From contig NW_026251399.1 in assembly GCF_025118155.1 (NCBI RefSeq), positions 372,001 to 436,000 on the forward strand: a stretch of DNA of 64,000 bases. Reading direction: 5' to 3'. Numbering within the stretch: the first letter of the stretch is position 1; each line of letters opens with the position of its first letter. Shown one piece after another: positions 12,183 to 22,784 of this stretch. The notes under the pieces were generated by a model. That model saw nothing but the letters and a program-made list of their open reading frames with translations, was not told where the DNA came from and did no database searches. Source of the DNA: Cokeromyces recurvatus (taxonomy: Eukaryota > Mucoromycota > Mucoromycetes > Mucorales > Mucoraceae). The translations under genes and the position numbers were made by a program.

Positions 12183-13293
12183 TTATTTTCATTACTTTAG
12201 AATTATTCAATCAAGGTCAATTCTACAATAAAGTGTATCTCAGCTAATGATTTTTTTATATGGAATTTAACTTATGGTTTAGGGAATTCTCCACTACAAT
12301 AAGCTAATAGCTTTTCATATTTTCATCTTCAACTGTTGTATCAAAAAAAGTTTATTTTTGAACATGACTATTGCACTCTTTGATAGATGCTATCCTAATA
12401 TTACTTCATAACTGCCTACAACAAGAGTGGTTACTATAATCATATGTGGCACTAAGTTTGCTTAAAGAGCTTCTTCTTGAGCTATTACCTAACGATTTAA
12501 ACTAGCTTTTCAGATACAAAAAAAAAAAAAACAATTCCTTAAGCAATCAAGGACATGTTCTTTAAATTTAAACATGTTTTTTTTTTCAAAATTCTTATTC
12601 ATCATAGTTCAGTAGTTATCAGTAGCTTTATATCTAATGTGTCCCGATACTTTTTCCTTTATTCAACTTGCTTTTTTTTTTGGAATTAAAATAATGATTC
12701 CATCATTTGCAGGTAATTCTCAATTGGATCCCAAATTTATAGACAAATTGATCATATTATTAGTAAAGGTTATTATCTAACTTATTGTTATACAAGTCAT
12801 AAATAAATATAACAGTTTGATCTTCTTTAGTTGACTTTAGTGCATTTTTCAGTATCTTCTTTTTGGAATTATTTTAACTGTTAAATATTGTTTTTTTGTT
12901 GGCAATTGTTTCAAAATCTTTTTTTGATTAGATATTTTATCGTGGCCAAATAAATCCCATAATATTAAATGCTTTTTATTTTATTTTATTTTTTTTTACT
13001 ATTCATAAACACTATGTCGATTATCTCTAGGAAAAAAAAAAAGACAAACTGAGTTGAGAAAAAGCGCTACAGTTAATCGGCATTTGTTGTTTTAACTTTA
13101 CTTATCCCCATAATTGATGGGTATCCAATCACTTCGAAATATTTATCCGTGTACGTCATCAGATGTTTGGCTGACCCTGAGGAATACTGTGGGGGAGGGG
13201 TTGATAAAAAAAAAAGTGGACCTAAAAAAAAAAAAAAAAAGGTTATTTCAAACATCCATTTTTTTTTTATACATAATATAAATCGGCAAAAAG
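11477..13293. other. Divergent intergenic region, no gene seen
   Basis: About 1.8 kb between RNF10 (-) and OSCP (+). It contains T30 at 12151-12180 and other short A/T runs. Open frames are short and interrupted. An A-rich stretch at 13208-13240 lies directly upstream of the OSCP start. Confidence 0.6.
12151..12180. repeat. Poly(T) tract, 30 bases
   Basis: Uninterrupted T run in the gene-free stretch. Confidence 0.95.
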
Positions 13294-14374
13294 ATGGCTT
13301 CTCGATTCACCCGTTTAACTACTTCTGTTCCCAAGGTAAATAGTTGGAATCTTTGTTTTTCGTTATTAAAAATGCCAGCTTCCGTACTTTCTTTTTGAAC
13401 AATTCGAATTCAATATACAAGCTGCATTATTCCTTTTCACATGTCAATTTTTTCGATGAACTAATTCATATATACGCATTTTATTTTGATTTAAATAAAT
13501 TTATATAGCTTACTCGTGGTTATGCTGCCGCTCCTACCATAATCAAGGTAAATGAGTCCAGAGAAGGAGGGAAAAAAAAGAGAAAAGGATTCGTTGAAGA
13601 TTATAAATATTTAACTATTAGTGTTAATTTAGGCTCCCATCACACTTTATGGTCTTGATGGTCGTTACGCTACTGCCCTTTACACTGCTGCTGCTCGTCA
13701 AAATGTTCTCGAAGCTGTTGAAAAGGATCTCAAGTCACTTACTCAAGCCATTCAAAAAGATCAAGCTCTTCGAGGATTTTTAGAAAACCCTACAGTTACT
13801 CGTTCCACCAAGATGCAAGGTATTACTTCCGCCATGAAGAAGACTGGTAAACCTAATAAAATTACTGAAAATTTCTTTGATACTTTGGCTGAAAATGGCC
13901 GTTTGGATCAAACTTCCAAGGTTATTGAAGCTTTCTCTCAATTGATGAGCGCTCATCGTAACGAATTGCCTCTTATCATTACTTCCGCTAAGGTATTAAA
14001 TGATTATATATGTGGTGAGAGTGGTAAAAAAAAATGAGATAGGAGATTTAGCTAATAATTGAATGTTATTTATAGGCTTTGGATAAGAATGCTTTGAATA
14101 AGATTGTTGATTCCCTTCAAAAGTCTAATCTTGCTGAAGGTAAGAAGCTTCTTGTCTCTAACAAAGTTAAGCCTGATATCCTTGGCGGTATTTTGGTTGA
14201 AATTGGTGATAAGAGTATCGATTTGACTGTTTCATCTAAGCTTGCCAAATTAAACAAGTTGATTACTGGTAAGTTTTTTTTTTTTTTTTTTTTTTTTCTA
14301 AAGTATATAAATATTAACAAACTCACTTTTCAATTTTCTTATTCTTTGTATAATTTATAATAGATTCCATTTAA
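13294..14374 (+). CDS. ATP5: Mitochondrial ATP synthase subunit OSCP (subunit 5)
   Basis: Five exons (13294-13335, 13509-13547, 13633-13992, 14076-14268, 14364-14374) give 214 aa. The first two exons are only 14 and 13 codons and encode a basic, Ser/Thr-rich mitochondrial presequence (MASRFTRLTTSVPK, LTRGYAAA). The mature part matches OSCP throughout: APITLYGLDGRYATALYTAA, the helical N-domain with FFDTLAENGRL, and the C-terminal KPDILGGILVEIGDKSIDLT ending LNKLITDSI. The last exon encodes only the final residues and stop. OSCP links the F1 head to the peripheral stalk of complex V at the matrix face of the inner membrane. Length is normal for the family. The gene starts right after an A-rich stretch. 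Confidence 0.96.
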
Positions 14375-15366
14375 ACGAACAATAAATATTTATATGTATA
14401 GATATACATTTATATAAATAAGTGTATATAGATATATGAAAGAAAGGAATATACATTTGTAAAGCTTTATTCTATATATAAAATACTTGAAAATAATTAT
14501 GCATCATGCTTATCTTGGAATAAGTTGCAATAAATCAAATGTCAAGAAAAGATGGAAAATAATAGTTTTCTTCTCTCTTTGCCAGAAGCCAACTTGGACT
14601 TCTATGTCTAACATACATACCTGGCGATAGAGTAAAGATTATTTGTAAATCTAATGTAAGAAATTATCAACTCTGAGTTAAAATCCTGACGCACTGTATA
14701 CATAAAAAAAAAAAAAAATTAATATCATTCTCTGCGAGATCTAAATATGATAATAGATTTATAACTGATAATATCATGATAGAAAAAAGAAAAAGAATAC
14801 AAGCAAGAAAACTACTTTTGGTGTTTCTGGACACGCTTATAGACACTTGAAGAAGACTACTTTATAGGCTTTGAGATGGTGGTGGTAGTGGTTTTTTTTT
14901 TTTTTTTTTTTAGATTCTCTATGAATTTTGGACCTTGAGCATAAATAGACTGTTATATAAATTCAAGTATTTAATAATAGTGTAGAGGCTTATTACCGCT
15001 TTCAATAATGGGAATTAATAAAGCTTATAACGTGAAGATAGCCCTATATAAATATTAATATACAATCATTGTAGTATATCATCTTCTTTTCTTCATTACT
15101 AGCTGGAATGGACTTGAAACTTAATTATTTATTTAAGTAACAGATGATTAAAAATCTGTAAGTCGCTGCTGAAACTCAAACTGATAAGATATGTTGCATT
15201 TTTTTTTGAGACTTATTAGTAACTGTTTTATCATCATGTTAAAATAATCTATGTACAACCTTTTATAATAACCATATATGGCTTTTTTCTTTCCTTTCTC
15301 TTTCTCTTTTTCTTTTTCTATTTTTCATTTTCTTTTAATAAAGTCTCCTCATTTATACCATCAATA
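14375..15366. other. Intergenic, no gene seen
   Basis: About 1 kb between two + strand genes. It contains the OSCP 3' region, a T run near 14892-14910 and, at 15283-15345, a CT-rich stretch just ahead of the next start codon that probably belongs to its promoter. No coding frame is supported. Confidence 0.6.
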
Positions 15367-16557
15367 ATGGAAAGTAGTACCATCAGTCAATCAACTTCCA
15401 TTCTAAACACAAACCGTTACTCTTCAGCATCGACAAAGTTACCTTCAATAACTAATAATACTAGCTCTTTAATGCCAGCATTGGAATTCACAATTCAAGA
15501 AAATATACCAGTTGACATTTCTAAACATAATTCACAAGCTTTCTATACAACTCTTTCATATAAAAATGACATATTTTATTACTATCAACAAGACCCACCA
15601 CCCTCTATAGCAACTAATCGACAAGAACAAGAGGCTGCAAGTGATCAACAACCATCTATCAATATATATCTACTCTATAATGAGCATAAACATCCCTTAT
15701 GGCAACTAACACATAGAGACCGATATAGAATAACTCTAAAATACCAACAACATTATTGCTCATTAACAATGATGGCATCTCCACAATTTAGATTCACTTT
15801 CTCAAATCAAACCTATTATTGGCAAATGCAACCTACACCATCAAGCTATGCTTTAAAATGTTATCAAATAGAGTCGGAAGAAACTGTAATAGCTGACTTA
15901 CAAAATAATCGATTTTCTCTATTTTATCCTTCTTCTACCATTACCAACAATCCCTTCAGACAACAACAACAGCAGCAGCAAACCTTCAATAGTGATTTTT
16001 TACGAATTGATCCTTTTACAACACTTTTAGTATTAACTGGATTATTAGTGAATCAATATGTTAAGAATAGGTTGCCATCTTCAGATGGTGGGAATGCTTT
16101 ACCAATGATTGTTGTGAAACCTAATGATACCACCAAGTTATTATCAGATCAAATCAATGTAAGCCGAAAATCAAATGATAGAATGGACTATGAAGTAGAG
16201 CAGGAAGAAGATACTACAAGTATTTCATCGTCGTCTAATGACAACCATAACAGAAATTATCCAGGTCATCAAAACTTAGTGGATGATTCTGAGCAACAAG
16301 GAAATCGATGGTCGACTTCTGTAGCTTCCTTTAAGAGTATTGAATTAGATTCTGGCTTATGTCATTGTTGGTGGGGCTACACCTGCTGGTGGTCTTGGTT
16401 CCCCTTCTGTATGCCAGGTGGCTGGTGTGATAGGATATATAATCGAATAACGAAAAAGACAGAAACAAATAATAGTAGTAATAACAATAGACCAAATAAA
16501 ATAACTCGATCAACTAGAACGTTGTCAAAGCAAGGTTGGCAACAACAACATTATTAA
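15367..16557 (+). CDS. Tubby C-terminal/LURP-one-like domain protein with Cys/Trp-rich tail
   Basis: Single exon, 396 aa, start at the first ATG after a CT-rich leader. Residues about 35-230 look like the fungal tubby-C-terminal/LURP-like fold: ALEFTIQENIPVD, FYTTLSYKNDIFYYY, LWQLTHRDRYRITL, FRFTFSNQTYYWQM, SYALKCYQIESEETVIADL and a closing hydrophobic helix LLVLTGLLVNQYVKNRL. Such domains are membrane- or lipid-associated beta barrels around a central helix. A disordered acidic/Ser-rich region follows (about 245-320), then an unusual cluster with six Trp and five Cys (CHCWWGYTCWWSWFPFCMPG) and a basic Asn-rich C-terminus. A short polyGln run lies near residue 199. The domain call rests on pattern resemblance; the molecular function is unknown. 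Confidence 0.7.
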   Translation: MESSTISQSTSILNTNRYSSASTKLPSITNNTSSLMPALEFTIQENIPVDISKHNSQAFYTTLSYKNDIFYYYQQDPPPSIATNRQEQEAASDQQPSINIYLLYNEHKHPLWQLTHRDRYRITLKYQQHYCSLTMMASPQFRFTFSNQTYYWQMQPTPSSYALKCYQIESEETVIADLQNNRFSLFYPSSTITNNPFRQQQQQQQTFNSDFLRIDPFTTLLVLTGLLVNQYVKNRLPSSDGGNALPMIVVKPNDTTKLLSDQINVSRKSNDRMDYEVEQEEDTTSISSSSNDNHNRNYPGHQNLVDDSEQQGNRWSTSVASFKSIELDSGLCHCWWGYTCWWSWFPFCMPGGWCDRIYNRITKKTETNNSSNNNRPNKITRSTRTLSKQGWQQQHY

Positions 16558-16945
16558 TAAACATCATGACTAGTTGTATTTCTATCATAGCGTATCGTTA
16601 GTGTGTCGCTTTTAAAAAATTTGACTGAATAAATATGAAGTATGTAAAGAATATCATGATTTCCTAAAATTTATAACTCAAATGAATGCATCATTTTCAA
16701 TGTCCTTGATAAAGAAAGACCATTATGGTTTTCCCTTGTTCCTTGACTCTTTTTTTTTTTTTTTTTTCTTTTTTTTTTCTTTTTTTTTTTAACTGATTAG
16801 GGCGACACAGCATAAAAAAATTGCTTTATGCTCATTGGTCATTTTTATTTATTTTATTTTTTATTTTATTTTATTTTTTAATAAATAAAATTTATTGAAA
16901 AAAAAAATATTAGTTAAAGCATTTCAAGTTAATTAAACGTATATA
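16558..16945. promoter_or_regulatory. T-rich promoter region of ADA2
   Basis: A 388-bp spacer between two + genes. It carries interrupted T runs (about 16750-16790) and TTTTA repeats (about 16845-16880) upstream of the ADA2 ATG. A promoter role is inferred from position. Confidence 0.4.
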
Positions 16946-18604
16946 ATGACTATAACGCATCGACAAAAGCCATCCAGTAGTTCAGTAAACACAACAGCAA
17001 ATGCAGATGGTAGTTCAGGCATAGATGATAAAGAGCCACCTAAATATCATTGTGATGCATGTTCTAATGATGTGACCAATACAGTACGTATTCGATGTGC
17101 TGATAAAGATTGTCCAGACTTTGATCTTTGCGTTACTTGTTTTTGTGGAGGTGCAGAACCGGTCAAACATAAAACATGGCATGATTATCGCATTGTCAAA
17201 CCTCACAATTTTCCCATCTTTAGTGAAGATTGGGATGCAGATGAGGAACTATTGTTAATTGAAGCAGCGGAAAAAATGGGTATTGGTAATTGGCAAGCTA
17301 TTGCTGATTATGTGGGCACGAAAAGTAAAAACGAATGCGAACAACACTATTTGAATGTCTATGTCTCTAGCCCTAATTGGCCATTACCACGCATGAATCT
17401 CAAATTTGAAACAAGTGAAGACGAATGCCGTGAACGTAAACGACAACGTTTACAACAATCTCGAGGATTGATACCACGTAAACCATCTACATCGCAACCT
17501 CATAATTCTAAGCCTATTACAAGTGGACCTGCCTTTCATGAGATTCAAGGCTACATGCCTCGTCGTTTTGAATTTGAAACGGAATATGAGAATGATGCAG
17601 AACAGTTTGTGAAAGACATGGTTTTTAATGATGACGATACACCTGAAGAAATTGACTTGAAAGTGATGGTTTTAGACATTTATAATTCAAGACTGGATCG
17701 TCGAATGGAGCGTAAGAAGCTCATATTTGAAAGGAAATGGCTAGATTTTAAACGTATGCAAGCTGTTGAACGAAAGCGACAAAAGGAAGAACGCGAGATA
17801 TACAATAAGACTCGCGTATTTTGTAGATTACAGACAGAAACAGATTATGAGGTATTTGTTAAGGGACTTATAAAAGAACAGCAATTACGGGATAGAATAG
17901 CAACATTACAAGAGTGGAGACAAGCAGGTCTTACGACAATAAGACAAGGAGAACAATATGAACGTGAAAAGCAAAATCGATTAGCCCAATTAAAGACATT
18001 TGTTTCATTATCGAGTGAAAGAATGGGTACAGTTGGAACGGCTCAGCGTAATACATACCGTTCACAAATGGCAGCACTCGCTACATCAAATGGTGCAAAT
18101 TATTATCGTGATAGAGGAGGACAAACAAGTTCAACGAGCACTCTTAGTTCAACAATCACAGCAGCTGCTCCTTCTGGAGGAAGGAAACCTGCTAATCCAT
18201 TAAATATCAAAGATGCAGATGGAGTTCATTTATTGACAGAAGAAGAACAAGTTTTATGCTCAACGTTGCGTATTATGCCTAGACCATACCTTGTCATTAA
18301 GGACACAATATTAAAGGAATACGCAAAGCAGGGTTACCTGAAACGAAGACAAGCCCGTGCATTGATTAAAATTGATGTAAATAAAACAAGCCGTATATAT
18401 GATTTCTTTGTAGAAAGTGGATGGATCAAAGCATTCAAAGATCCGTCGACAATAGCATCAACATCAACTCCAGTATCTGAACCCGCTCATACATCATCAT
18501 CATCATCAACTACTGCTAATCCTCCACCTTCTTCTGAACCGTCTCCAACACAAAATAATACTGATACTGTAACACATTCACCAATGCCAACTGAAGTGAA
18601 CTAA
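16946..18604 (+). CDS. ADA2: Transcriptional adaptor ADA2 (SAGA coactivator subunit)
   Basis: Single exon, 552 aa. Domain order is diagnostic. A ZZ zinc finger lies at about residues 34-80 (HCDACSNDV, CADKDCPDFDLCVTCF). A SANT domain follows at about 88-140 (FSEDWDADEELLLIEAAEKM, GIGNWQAIADYVG). Then come a basic linker and the ADA2 central region (YMPRRFEFETEYENDAEQFV, LDRRMERKKL). A C-terminal SWIRM domain lies at about 425-500 (LLTEEEQVLCSTLRIMPRPY, LIKIDVNKTSRIYDFF). A Ser/Pro-rich tail of about 50 residues follows. ADA2 binds and stimulates the Gcn5 acetyltransferase in SAGA/ADA. Length is close to other fungal ADA2 proteins apart from the tail. The gene is convergent with FRG1. Confidence 0.97.
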   Translation: MTITHRQKPSSSSVNTTANADGSSGIDDKEPPKYHCDACSNDVTNTVRIRCADKDCPDFDLCVTCFCGGAEPVKHKTWHDYRIVKPHNFPIFSEDWDADEELLLIEAAEKMGIGNWQAIADYVGTKSKNECEQHYLNVYVSSPNWPLPRMNLKFETSEDECRERKRQRLQQSRGLIPRKPSTSQPHNSKPITSGPAFHEIQGYMPRRFEFETEYENDAEQFVKDMVFNDDDTPEEIDLKVMVLDIYNSRLDRRMERKKLIFERKWLDFKRMQAVERKRQKEEREIYNKTRVFCRLQTETDYEVFVKGLIKEQQLRDRIATLQEWRQAGLTTIRQGEQYEREKQNRLAQLKTFVSLSSERMGTVGTAQRNTYRSQMAALATSNGANYYRDRGGQTSSTSTLSSTITAAAPSGGRKPANPLNIKDADGVHLLTEEEQVLCSTLRIMPRPYLVIKDTILKEYAKQGYLKRRQARALIKIDVNKTSRIYDFFVESGWIKAFKDPSTIASTSTPVSEPAHTSSSSSTTANPPPSSEPSPTQNNTDTVTHSPMPTEVN

Positions 18605-19312
18605 AATAGCATTTAGGATTTGTTTGTTTGTTTTAAATCATTATATATTTGTAAAGAAGGAAAAAAAATAATAGCCACTTTTTTTTTCCTTTTCTTTTTC
18701 TTTTTTCTTTTTTTTTTTTTTCCTTTTTTTATTATTATTTATGTATACATATTTATATATTCTAGATCATAAAGTTAGTTACAAGTGTCATATTGTACAC
18801 AATTTACATAATACTTATCTTGATGTACAAAATTATAAACAATATATACACTTATGATAACTCTACTTTACTTCCTTTAGAAGGTATTTACAAAAGAATA
18901 TTGCTTTTCTTGGGAGTAGTTACATATTGAGATCATTCCCAATGTTACTGCATCTTTAAAGAGTGGCATTTCATTATATATAACCTTCTATAGGTTAAAG
19001 TATGTTTATTTATATATAAAAGAGTTATATCAATCAAATATTATTATTTGCTTTGTTAATCTAAAACAAGTTTATTATCTGCATCTTGTAGTTAGTATAA
19101 CCATAAATTAGCGTTAATGTTTAGTAGGCATAAAAAATTTTGTGAGTTGAAGCTATCTTTTAATTGTATTAACTGAAATCTAAGAAAAACAATTACAACA
19201 ACAATAGAGTATTAATAGTAAGGAATACTGAATTAGCTACATTTTATATTAAACGATAACTTTTTTTTTTAACAAAAACGTACTCAAATTTCATTTTAAA
19301 TCAAGTGGTTTA
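18605..19312. other. Convergent 3' region between ADA2 and FRG1
   Basis: About 700 bp, AT-rich, with interrupted T runs near 18676-18728. Presumably the two 3' UTRs and terminators; no coding frame is supported. Confidence 0.5.
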
Positions 19313-20221
19313 TTATTTACAATAACGGTCAGCTTTCAATTTTTCTCTTCTATCCAATAAAGCTTCTGCTAAACGGCCTTCTGTTTTTGCTCTCTTTAAT
19401 TCTCGTTTATCTTCTTCTGTATAAGCCTTACTTCCTCCGTATGATTGATATTTTTTACTATAAATTAAAAATTTAAATAAGTGTATTGCATTCTATATTA
19501 AAAAATAAAAAAGTATTCTTACATATTTGATTCAGAAATAGCGCCTTGTCCTCCCTTTTTTTTTGTCTTTTGTTTATATTTAAATCGTGCTTGACAATAG
19601 ACTCTAAATGTCTCACAAAAACCAACATCATCTGCATCAGCACGAATACGAACACCTCCTCCAGCGATTTCATCCACCATCAAAAATTTTCCATGAACAT
19701 TCTCGAATGCAATACCTGCATCTGTTAAGACAGGCTTCCATTCTTCTTGACCACCAATAGCTTCACTATCGCAACTTACAACGCCAAATTTATCACATTT
19801 GAGGTATTTACCATTAGCTGATTTTAATGTGAATGCATCAGTCGATCCTATAACACGAGCACCAACAAAAACTTGTTGCATAATTATAGGCTCTGGCGTT
19901 GCAGTATCGGGTAAAGGATAAGCTAGAAATCGATCGTCTTCATCAACACATACACAAATAGGTGGTTCACTTGGGTGTGTAATGAACAATGGTCCAACAA
20001 GATCCTCAATAGCATCTGCACGTACCCATACCTGATCTGTTGATCCTTCAATTTCGCGATCTTCATGTTCAGATGAGCGATGTTTTCTTTTTTTCTTTCT
20101 AAAATGACACTAAAACATTAAATTAAAGTTATAAATGTATATAGATATCATTGCGTCCTTACTTGTGCTCTTTATCGCCTTTAAAAACTAATTTATTTCT
20201 CTTTGGTGCTTTATCAGACAT
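19313..20221 (-). CDS. FRG1: FRG1 homolog (nuclear actin-bundling/RNA-associated protein)
   Basis: Three exons (20221-20163, 20098-19523, 19457-19313) give 259 aa. The N-terminus has the family's Lys-rich signal (KNELVFKG-type start here MSDKAPKRNKLVFKG, then KKKKRKHRSS). The core is the fascin-like trefoil: STDQVWVRADAIEDLVGPLF, FTLKSANGKYLKCDKFGVVS, GQEEWKPV and FENVHGKFLMVDEI. The C-terminus is basic, with KKYQSYGG and a last-exon helix ending LKADRYCK. FRG1 proteins are nuclear or nucleolar, bind F-actin and copurify with spliceosomes. Length is near the human protein (258 aa). Divergent from the MADS gene, convergent with ADA2. Confidence 0.95.
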
Positions 20222-20942
20222 TTTTTTTTAACAAAGAGCTGAAAGAAAATATAACGTGAAATCCATAGGAAGTCAAAAAAAAAAAAAAAAAAAAATGTAT
20301 ATACATATATGCACCACAATTATATAGCAGTAACAACGTAATTTATAGGTGGTACATTATTTAAGAGTAATTTTAACTTCAAAAAAAAAATAAGCTTAAC
20401 TTATAAAAATCTGATATGTATTAAATGTTAAGAACTATTTGACAGTTTTATTTGTGTACATAATCAATAAAATTGGGGGTTGGTTTGCAAAGAAAGGAAA
20501 ATAGACTACATAAAATTGAAATTACTTTATTCTTTAATTTTACTGCCCATAAAGTGCTATGATCCATATTACTTAATTGATTATGTTCTGCAAATATGAC
20601 AGACTGTATTTGATATTATATTATATGTATTCATTTATTGAAGTAATTATGATGATACATACCTGCATGTGAAAGAAACTTTACTTTGGTATGACAATAT
20701 ATAATATGTAATTTTAAGCCTTAAGTACAAAAAAATACATGTAGGACAAAAGATTACATGCATATTATAAGCATAAAACATCTGTTTTTTTTTTAAAAAA
20801 AAAAAAAGTTTCCATTACAACGATGTTATTTCAAGTGTATATTTATATACAAACAATTGTTGTATATTCCTTGCTGTTAGAAATACAACATAACTAACAT
20901 TATTTATTCTTATCATAAAAGTTGGGTACACAGAAGCGTCAT

Positions 20943-20992
<50 letters not shown>

Positions 20993-21144
20993 TGGACTAG
21001 CCTCACACATGCACATACTCCAAAATTATTATTTATTTATTTATTTATTTTTTTTTTCAAACCATTTATTTTATTGCTTCCTCTTTTCATTCTCTTTTTT
21101 TCTTCTTCGAGTTATTGATAGTCAAATCAATACAAGTCGTTATC
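20222..21144. promoter_or_regulatory. Divergent promoter region, FRG1 / MADS gene
   Basis: About 0.9 kb between divergent genes. It contains an A22 run near 20275-20295 just upstream of FRG1, an A46 tract at 20945-20990 and a CT-rich stretch at 21060-21115 upstream of the MADS start. No coding frame is supported. Confidence 0.5.
20945..20990. repeat. Poly(A) tract, 46 bases
   Basis: Uninterrupted A run about 155 bp upstream of the MADS-box start codon; second-longest homopolymer of the window. Confidence 0.95.
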
Positions 21145-22252
21145 ATGCAGTCATCAAATTATTATTACCAGCCTCAATGTATGATTCCATCTTCTACTAT
21201 TATTGACTCAAATATCATTATTGAAGAAGAATCAGATGGAAATGATACAATACCAGATAAAAGATCAGGTAGAAGAAAGATCAAGATTGAATACATTAGT
21301 GACAAATCAAGAAGACATATCACTTTTTCTAAACGAAAGGCTGGAATAATGAAAAAAGTATATTTAATATACACCTAAAAAAACAAAAAAAAATAAAATA
21401 ATACGTATAGTAATCATTATATATTACATAGGCTTATGAGTTGAGTACACTGACAGGTACTCAAGTTTTACTTTTAGTAGTTTCTGAAACTGGTCTCGTT
21501 TACACTTTTACTACATCTAAACTACAGCCACTTGTTACAAAACCTGAAGGAAAAAGTTTAATTCAATCTTGTTTAAATGCTCCTGATTCAATTGAGTCAA
21601 CTTCTTCTGTAATAGATCAACAAACTCAGCTTAATGAATCCATAACACCTTCTAGTATCAATCATTTGTCTAAATCTTTTTCATCTATGGTTAGTATCAT
21701 AAATAACATATATGCATAAGTTAGAGGCCTTTTTTTTTCTATATATAACAGAATGAGAATGTTACCTTTTTTCTACATTCTATTCAATTGCACCCTATAC
21801 AAACGTCATGCTTTACTGAAAAAAAAAATATCCATGAGCTCATAGATTAATTTTATTCTTGCTTTACTTAGACAAATAATCCTAATTATTATAGATCAGT
21901 AGATCATTCTGCGAATAATGAGTATATTGAAGATAGAGAGGTAATAGTATGGAAGTGAATATACGAATATGTAAATGTATAAGGAAAAAAAAAACTAATA
22001 CTCTCATTAATATAGGATTTTAGTAATATGACATCTAATTCACCTATGCTTATGAATAATTCACCAAACTTAAATTATAACGCAACAATGACATATTATG
22101 GTAATCCTTCTATAAATGCAACATCTACTACTACCAATAATACAGCAGTAGAACCTTCATTATATTCATACAATCTATCTATTTCACAACAAAATACTGA
22201 TAATAGGTACTGGGCTAATAACAGTAAGTTCCAGAATGATACCAAAAGATAA
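21145..22252 (+). CDS. MCM1: MADS-box transcription factor, MCM1/SRF type
   Basis: Four exons (21145-21357, 21432-21689, 21872-21940, 22016-22252), all phase 0, give 258 aa. The MADS box is split by intron 1 at the usual KK/A position. It reads GRRKIKIEYISDKSRRHITF and SKRKAGIMKK, then AYELSTLTGTQVLLLVVSET and GLVYTFTTSKLQPLVT. The SAM extension follows (EGKSLIQSCLNAPD). This is the type I (SRF/MCM1) sequence, not the MEF2 type. The N-terminus (about 40 residues) is acidic; the C-terminal half is Asn/Ser/Thr-rich, typical of activation regions. Family members bind CArG-like sites as dimers and recruit partner factors. The splicing of exon 3 is my choice; a frame also opens after an AG at 21751 but soon hits a stop. 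Confidence 0.94.
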
Positions 22253-22784
22253 AAAAAAACATCCATTATACATCATTACTTTACATACAAATATACATTC
22301 AAAAGATTAAGACGAAAAAAAACCCCTATATCAAAACCTTTCATATCACATTCTATGTATTTATTGATACACACATATATAAATATACTCCTTTCTATAT
22401 TATGTATCTCTAACTATTAATTTATTTATTATTATTAAAATTACTGTATAACAGAGAGTACTATATTACATAATACATAAAGACTTGTCTAAATGTTATA
22501 TATCCATTTTTTTTAAGAAAAAAATATTAGCTTAATATTATACGTAAAAAGATCCTTCTTATTAATATTTGTATTCATGAAATAGATTAATATTATAGTT
22601 ATTATACTTGAACCAAATGGATTTGATTATAATGTACACACGCACACACATATATATATATATGTATATAAATATTATATACGTATATTTCAAGTATTTA
22701 TAAATATAAAAATATATTTTATAAGCTATTTATGTATATCTAAATATATCTATTTATAGCTGATGTATACATTAACAAAATATT
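22253..22784. other. Convergent 3' region between MADS gene and chitin synthase
   Basis: About 530 bp of AT-rich sequence with CA/TA dinucleotide stretches near 22635-22665. Presumed 3' UTRs; no gene. Confidence 0.5.
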
